From CAYMST01 sp964393115 (lineage in GTDB: Bacteria; Bacteroidota; Bacteroidia; Cytophagales; Cyclobacteriaceae), in the NCBI GenBank assembly GCA_964393115.1, contig CAYMST010000184.1, positions 1-9,588 on the forward strand: 9,588 nucleotides of DNA, read 5' to 3'. Position numbers and translations under genes: made by a program. The notes below the pieces were generated by a model that saw nothing but the letters and a program-made list of their open reading frames with translations, ran no database searches and had not been told where the DNA came from. This document shows, in pieces, positions 6,722 to 9,588 of the stretch (positions are counted from its first letter, which is position 1; each line of letters starts with the position of its first letter).

Positions 6722-7684
6722 ATGAACGAAGAAAAAGACATAGAGCATTTACTATTAGCTCACTTTCTAGATCAGCTTGACGAGCCTCAAGAAACAGAAG
6801 TTTCGGCTCTAATCAGCTCGAATGAGGAAGTTCGCGAGCAATACGCTGAGGTTCAGCGCCAAGCCGTTCTGAGTTCTTTTTCAGCTCCAAATCATAATTT
6901 CGACCCTACCTCTGCTAAAGCTAAAATCTGGAGTAACACAGTTCAAAAAGAAACGAAACAATTCTGGAAACCTAACACCATGCTTACTGTAGCCGCTTCG
7001 GTGGCCATAATGCTAATAGGAACTTGGTTTATGATGCGTGGGGAATCGGCTTCATTTCAGACTAATGATACAAAGTTAATTAGTCAAAAATTACCGGACG
7101 GAAGCATAGTTGATATGAACAAAAATAGCACCGTCATATATAAAAACGTTGTTTTCAAAAATCAAAGAGAAATAAGTCTTGAAGGTGAAGCTTATTTTGA
7201 AGTCGCTCATGATCCTGCGCACCCCTTCATTGTGAGGACTCAAGATGCCACTATTACCGTGGTCGGTACTAAGTTCAATATAAAAACTTCTCCTAGTACC
7301 AAAACTGAAGTCCTAGTTACAGAAGGGAAAGTTCTGGTTCAATATGATGACTCAAAGGAGAAAATTACATTGTCAAAAGGAAATAGTGTCTATGAAGTTG
7401 ATGGTTCTATACGTGTAAGCTCAGCATATGATGAGAATAGAATGGTTTGGAAATCAGGTGTGTTAAACTTTGAATATGCCAAGCTTTCTGAGGTCATTTC
7501 TACCTTAGAGAATCAATTTAATGTAGGCATTGATGTAGAAGATATTGTAATTTTGGATTGTTTAATAAGCGTAAGATTCCGAAATCAAGATATTGACACC
7601 ATCCTTGCAGTCATTTCTAAGACATATAACCTTCAAGTCACAAAAAAGAGCAAACGATTTCTCATTTCGGGAAAAGGCTGTTAA
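6722..7684 (+). CDS. FecR-family anti-sigma factor / transmembrane regulator
   Basis: Expected to hold the preceding sigma factor at the inner membrane and pass on a periplasmic signal. The 320-residue protein has a short cytoplasmic N-terminal part (1-83, with LLAHFLDQLDEPQETEVSAL like the usual sigma-binding region) and one membrane span at about 85-105. The periplasmic FecR domain is at about 124-206 (LPDGSIVDMNKNS, ISLEGEAYFEVAHD, PFIVRT, VVGTKFNIK). A DUF4974-like C-terminal domain runs from about 247 to 320, ending ISGKGC. The Gly182-Thr183 pair in VVGTKF matches the GT pair at which some FecR-type regulators cleave themselves; cleavage here is not shown. The C-terminal domain would meet the STN domain of the next gene's product. 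The end of the gene overlaps the next open frame by up to 92 bases, which suggests translational coupling. Confidence 0.92.
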   Translation: MNEEKDIEHLLLAHFLDQLDEPQETEVSALISSNEEVREQYAEVQRQAVLSSFSAPNHNFDPTSAKAKIWSNTVQKETKQFWKPNTMLTVAASVAIMLIGTWFMMRGESASFQTNDTKLISQKLPDGSIVDMNKNSTVIYKNVVFKNQREISLEGEAYFEVAHDPAHPFIVRTQDATITVVGTKFNIKTSPSTKTEVLVTEGKVLVQYDDSKEKITLSKGNSVYEVDGSIRVSSAYDENRMVWKSGVLNFEYAKLSEVISTLENQFNVGIDVEDIVILDCLISVRFRNQDIDTILAVISKTYNLQVTKKSKRFLISGKGC

Positions 7685-8996
7685 GCCTACAAAACTAATC
7701 CTTATACTTTGTACTTTAACACTCTCTTTTTCAGGCAACTCGCAGGGTAAAGACATGGAAAAGCTCTCTATCTCATTTGATGGAGAAACAATTTATCAGG
7801 CCTTGGAGAAGATAAAAGATCATGTCAAGTATGTAGACTTTTCATATGACCCTACCATCTTTGACAAGAACACTTTACTCATCAATACGTTCAGAAAAAC
7901 TCCAGTTGATGAGGTTGTGCGTATCATCATCGGTACAACATATAGTCTGGAAGTATTAGGTTCTCATTTTATCATTACCAAAAATGCTTTACCGGCGAAA
8001 TCATCCACAATGCCAGTCCCTGCTATTCCATCACCTAAAGAGGTTATGCAAATTGATCATCAGCATAAGAAAAAAGGGACGCGCCCAATTGATCTAGAGC
8101 CTAGTGAGATTGATCATAACGCTACATTCAATAATCAGGAACTTGCCAAAGACATTCTTGAAATAGATTCTCTAGCTTCCGAAAAAGAAATAATTTCTAA
8201 CATTACAAATCTCGAGACACCACTAATCAATAGTTTTTTAGACACACAGCGGGTTATTGTTTATGATACTATAAGAATTCATGACACGATAAATCATACT
8301 ATTAACGCACCCATAAACCCTCTTTTAGCAGCATATAAATGGAGCTTAACGTCATCAATAGGCGCCTTTAACGTAATCGGCAGTACGACAAATGAAAGCA
8401 GTCCTTTGATAAAAAGTAACCCATTGGGAACAAGTCTATATCTTCGACTCGGTTATCATAGGAAAAGATTTACTTACTCCCTTGGCCTAGGCATGAATAC
8501 GCTAAGAAATCAAGATGATTTTGAATCGGTTTCTTCAGGGGAGACATTTCGGATAGACACCGTTTCAGTATTTTTCCAGGGAGACTCTACACCAGTTTTT
8601 ATCACAGATACCATTTCCGTCCTAACTTCTGACACCACAAGTCTTGAATGGATAAATGATTATTCCTTTTTTTATATACCTATTGACGTTGAGATGGAAA
8701 TATTCAGCACCAAGCGGTTTTCATTGGGTCTTGGTATTTCTTTAGGGGCGTCTTTTTACATCTCAAACCAAAGAACTAGTGTTAGAGATAATAACGATAT
8801 TGTTCGTAACAAGATTACTAGGTTGCTACTTCAGTATGGCGTTTCCCCAAGATTTTCCATTCATTTAGGCAAAGGAATTGACATTACCCTTTCACCATAT
8901 TATCAATCGATTATTCGCGGTCTTTGGCAGCCAGATAGTGGAAATAGTAATTTATCAACGATAGGTGTTCGGTTTGGTATAAAATATTTCTTCTAG
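7593..8996 (+). CDS. STN-domain protein with a small outer-membrane beta-barrel
   Basis: Probable outer-membrane signalling partner of the FecR-like protein. Numbered from the TTG at 7593 (467 residues), a basic segment precedes a signal-peptide core at about 33-47 (LILILCTLTLSFS). An STN domain follows at about 57-130 (LSISFDGETIYQALEKI, then TPVDEVVRIIIGTTYSLEV). A polar linker at about 131-245 contains the spacer VYDTIRIHDTI. From about 248 to the end, alternating amphipathic strands suggest roughly eight membrane strands and end in an aromatic closing strand (GVRFGIKYFF). There is no TonB plug or carboxypeptidase-like domain, and the protein is far shorter than a TonB-dependent receptor. 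The start is uncertain: TTG 7593 or TTG 7605, both inside fecR, are the only usual start codons before the signal peptide, while the first ATG (7755) would remove it. The next gene is 52 bases away. Confidence 0.75.
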   Translation: MTPSLQSFLRHITFKSQKRANDFSFREKAVKPTKLILILCTLTLSFSGNSQGKDMEKLSISFDGETIYQALEKIKDHVKYVDFSYDPTIFDKNTLLINTFRKTPVDEVVRIIIGTTYSLEVLGSHFIITKNALPAKSSTMPVPAIPSPKEVMQIDHQHKKKGTRPIDLEPSEIDHNATFNNQELAKDILEIDSLASEKEIISNITNLETPLINSFLDTQRVIVYDTIRIHDTINHTINAPINPLLAAYKWSLTSSIGAFNVIGSTTNESSPLIKSNPLGTSLYLRLGYHRKRFTYSLGLGMNTLRNQDDFESVSSGETFRIDTVSVFFQGDSTPVFITDTISVLTSDTTSLEWINDYSFFYIPIDVEMEIFSTKRFSLGLGISLGASFYISNQRTSVRDNNDIVRNKITRLLLQYGVSPRFSIHLGKGIDITLSPYYQSIIRGLWQPDSGNSNLSTIGVRFGIKYFF

Positions 8997-9048
8997 AGAA
9001 CAAGGGTATCAATCCTTTTCGGGTGTATAGCCTGTAAAGCATCGAATT

Positions 9049-9588
9049 ATGAAAGAACCCAATTACTCATACAACGACATGTCATCAATACCTATGTTGT
9101 TCAAACCACTGTCCATACTAATATTCTTGAGTGTATTCTGGCTTGGCTCAGCTACAGTTGGTTTAGGCGCTACTCATGCTAATAACAGTAAAACTCTAAG
9201 TGTAAACCTGATAGCAGAAGACAGCTTGATCGTTTACGTCGAAACCGACGACGGGACGCCACCACAATCAGGAGATACAGTGACTTATCATGGGCTAGAT
9301 AGTACGTCAGGGTACCAGCCTGTCCTTTTTGAGCATATCTTCCTAGAGGACGGCTCAAAGCCGACTGCAATTGGTCAAATTGCATTCTATCTACCTGATT
9401 CTACGATCACGCCACCGGACCCTATTACAAATCCTGATGACTCTATTGACACACCCCCGGCAGACTCGACTGAAAATGTCGTGTTTATTATCACATTTAG
9501 TGGTAAAGCACCAATTGCAGGGGATTCCGCAATCTTTAACGGAAATGATAGCATTAACGCATTCCCAGTCTCATACAAGGATATATTC
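9049..9588 (+). CDS. Secreted or surface repeat protein, N-terminal part (partial)
   Basis: An ATG at 9049 opens 180 codons with no stop before the window edge. A TAG lies in frame at 9028-9030. The real start may be Met11 (9079) or Met16 (9094), which give a more compact signal peptide: MLFKPLSILIFLSVF with a likely cut after ATHA (residue 44). The mature part holds two related blocks, residues 61-98 and 144-180. They align as a hydrophobic strand, then G-x2-P-x2-GD, an F/Y-x-G-x-DS-like stretch, PV and a closing IF. A Pro/Asp/Thr-rich linker joins them (about 116-143). The pattern recalls Ig-like or carboxypeptidase-regulatory-like extracellular folds, but no family is recognised with certainty. 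GC content is visibly higher than in the genes before it. There is no terminator or clear promoter in the 52-base gap, so it is probably in the sigma-fecR operon. Confidence 0.7.
   Translation, partial: MKEPNYSYNDMSSIPMLFKPLSILIFLSVFWLGSATVGLGATHANNSKTLSVNLIAEDSLIVYVETDDGTPPQSGDTVTYHGLDSTSGYQPVLFEHIFLEDGSKPTAIGQIAFYLPDSTITPPDPITNPDDSIDTPPADSTENVVFIITFSGKAPIAGDSAIFNGNDSINAFPVSYKDIF

Noticed and set aside
6412..6741. Minus-strand frame opposite the sigma factor gene
   Set aside because: The sense strand encodes a complete sigma region 4; the antisense peptide shows nothing recognisable.
7562..7756. Frameshift joining FecR and the STN-barrel protein into one gene
   Set aside because: FecR ends with a typical ISGKGC terminus, and the next frame has its own signal peptide, so two proteins are more likely.
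8997..9048. Terminator or promoter between the STN-barrel gene and the surface protein gene
   Set aside because: Only a 4-pair AAGG/CCTT match is present, with no T-run of note and no TAnnTTTG box.
9179..9578. Two minus-strand frames opposite the surface protein
   Set aside because: The + strand frame has a signal peptide and internal repeats and is open for 180 codons; the opposite frames look like shadows of it.

Overview
The window looks like chromosomal DNA from a member of the Bacteroidota, probably a marine-type Cytophagales relative; the exact genus cannot be read from it. Four signs point there. The three best promoter candidates carry the phylum's TAnnTTTG -7 box. Genes mostly lack Shine-Dalgarno sequences. 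The succinate dehydrogenase is the three-subunit, five-helix cytochrome b558 type. One operon pairs an ECF sigma factor with a FecR anti-sigma protein that has the DUF4974-like C-terminus typical of this phylum. Base composition is AT-rich, except for the last gene.

Layout. Positions 1-84 hold the first 28 codons of a leftward membrane protein. After a 293-base gap (85-377) comes a rightward gene for an exported M1-family zinc aminopeptidase (378-2219). It converges on the leftward sdhC-sdhA-sdhB operon (5791 down to 2340), and two hairpins lie between the two stop codons. The sdh operon encodes a menaquinone-type succinate:quinone oxidoreductase at the inner membrane, linking the citric acid cycle to respiration. 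A 336-base divergent region (5792-6127) carries promoter-like boxes in both directions and two small inverted repeats.

The right third is a rightward cell-surface signalling cassette. It holds an ECF sigma factor (6128-6694), a single-span FecR-type anti-sigma factor (6722-7684), a protein with an N-terminal STN domain and a small C-terminal outer-membrane beta-barrel (7593-8996), and the start of a secreted repeat protein (9049 to the window edge). In classical Fec/Sus systems the STN domain sits on a TonB-dependent receptor. It contacts FecR in the periplasm, and FecR then releases the sigma factor. Here the STN domain is on a short barrel protein with no TonB plug, and the next gene is a repeat-bearing surface protein rather than a SusD-like lipoprotein. 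This is the most unusual part of the window and suggests a surface-sensing circuit not built on TonB-dependent import. That function is inference; the domain layout is what the sequence shows.

No tRNA, rRNA, CRISPR array, insertion sequence or phage gene was seen.
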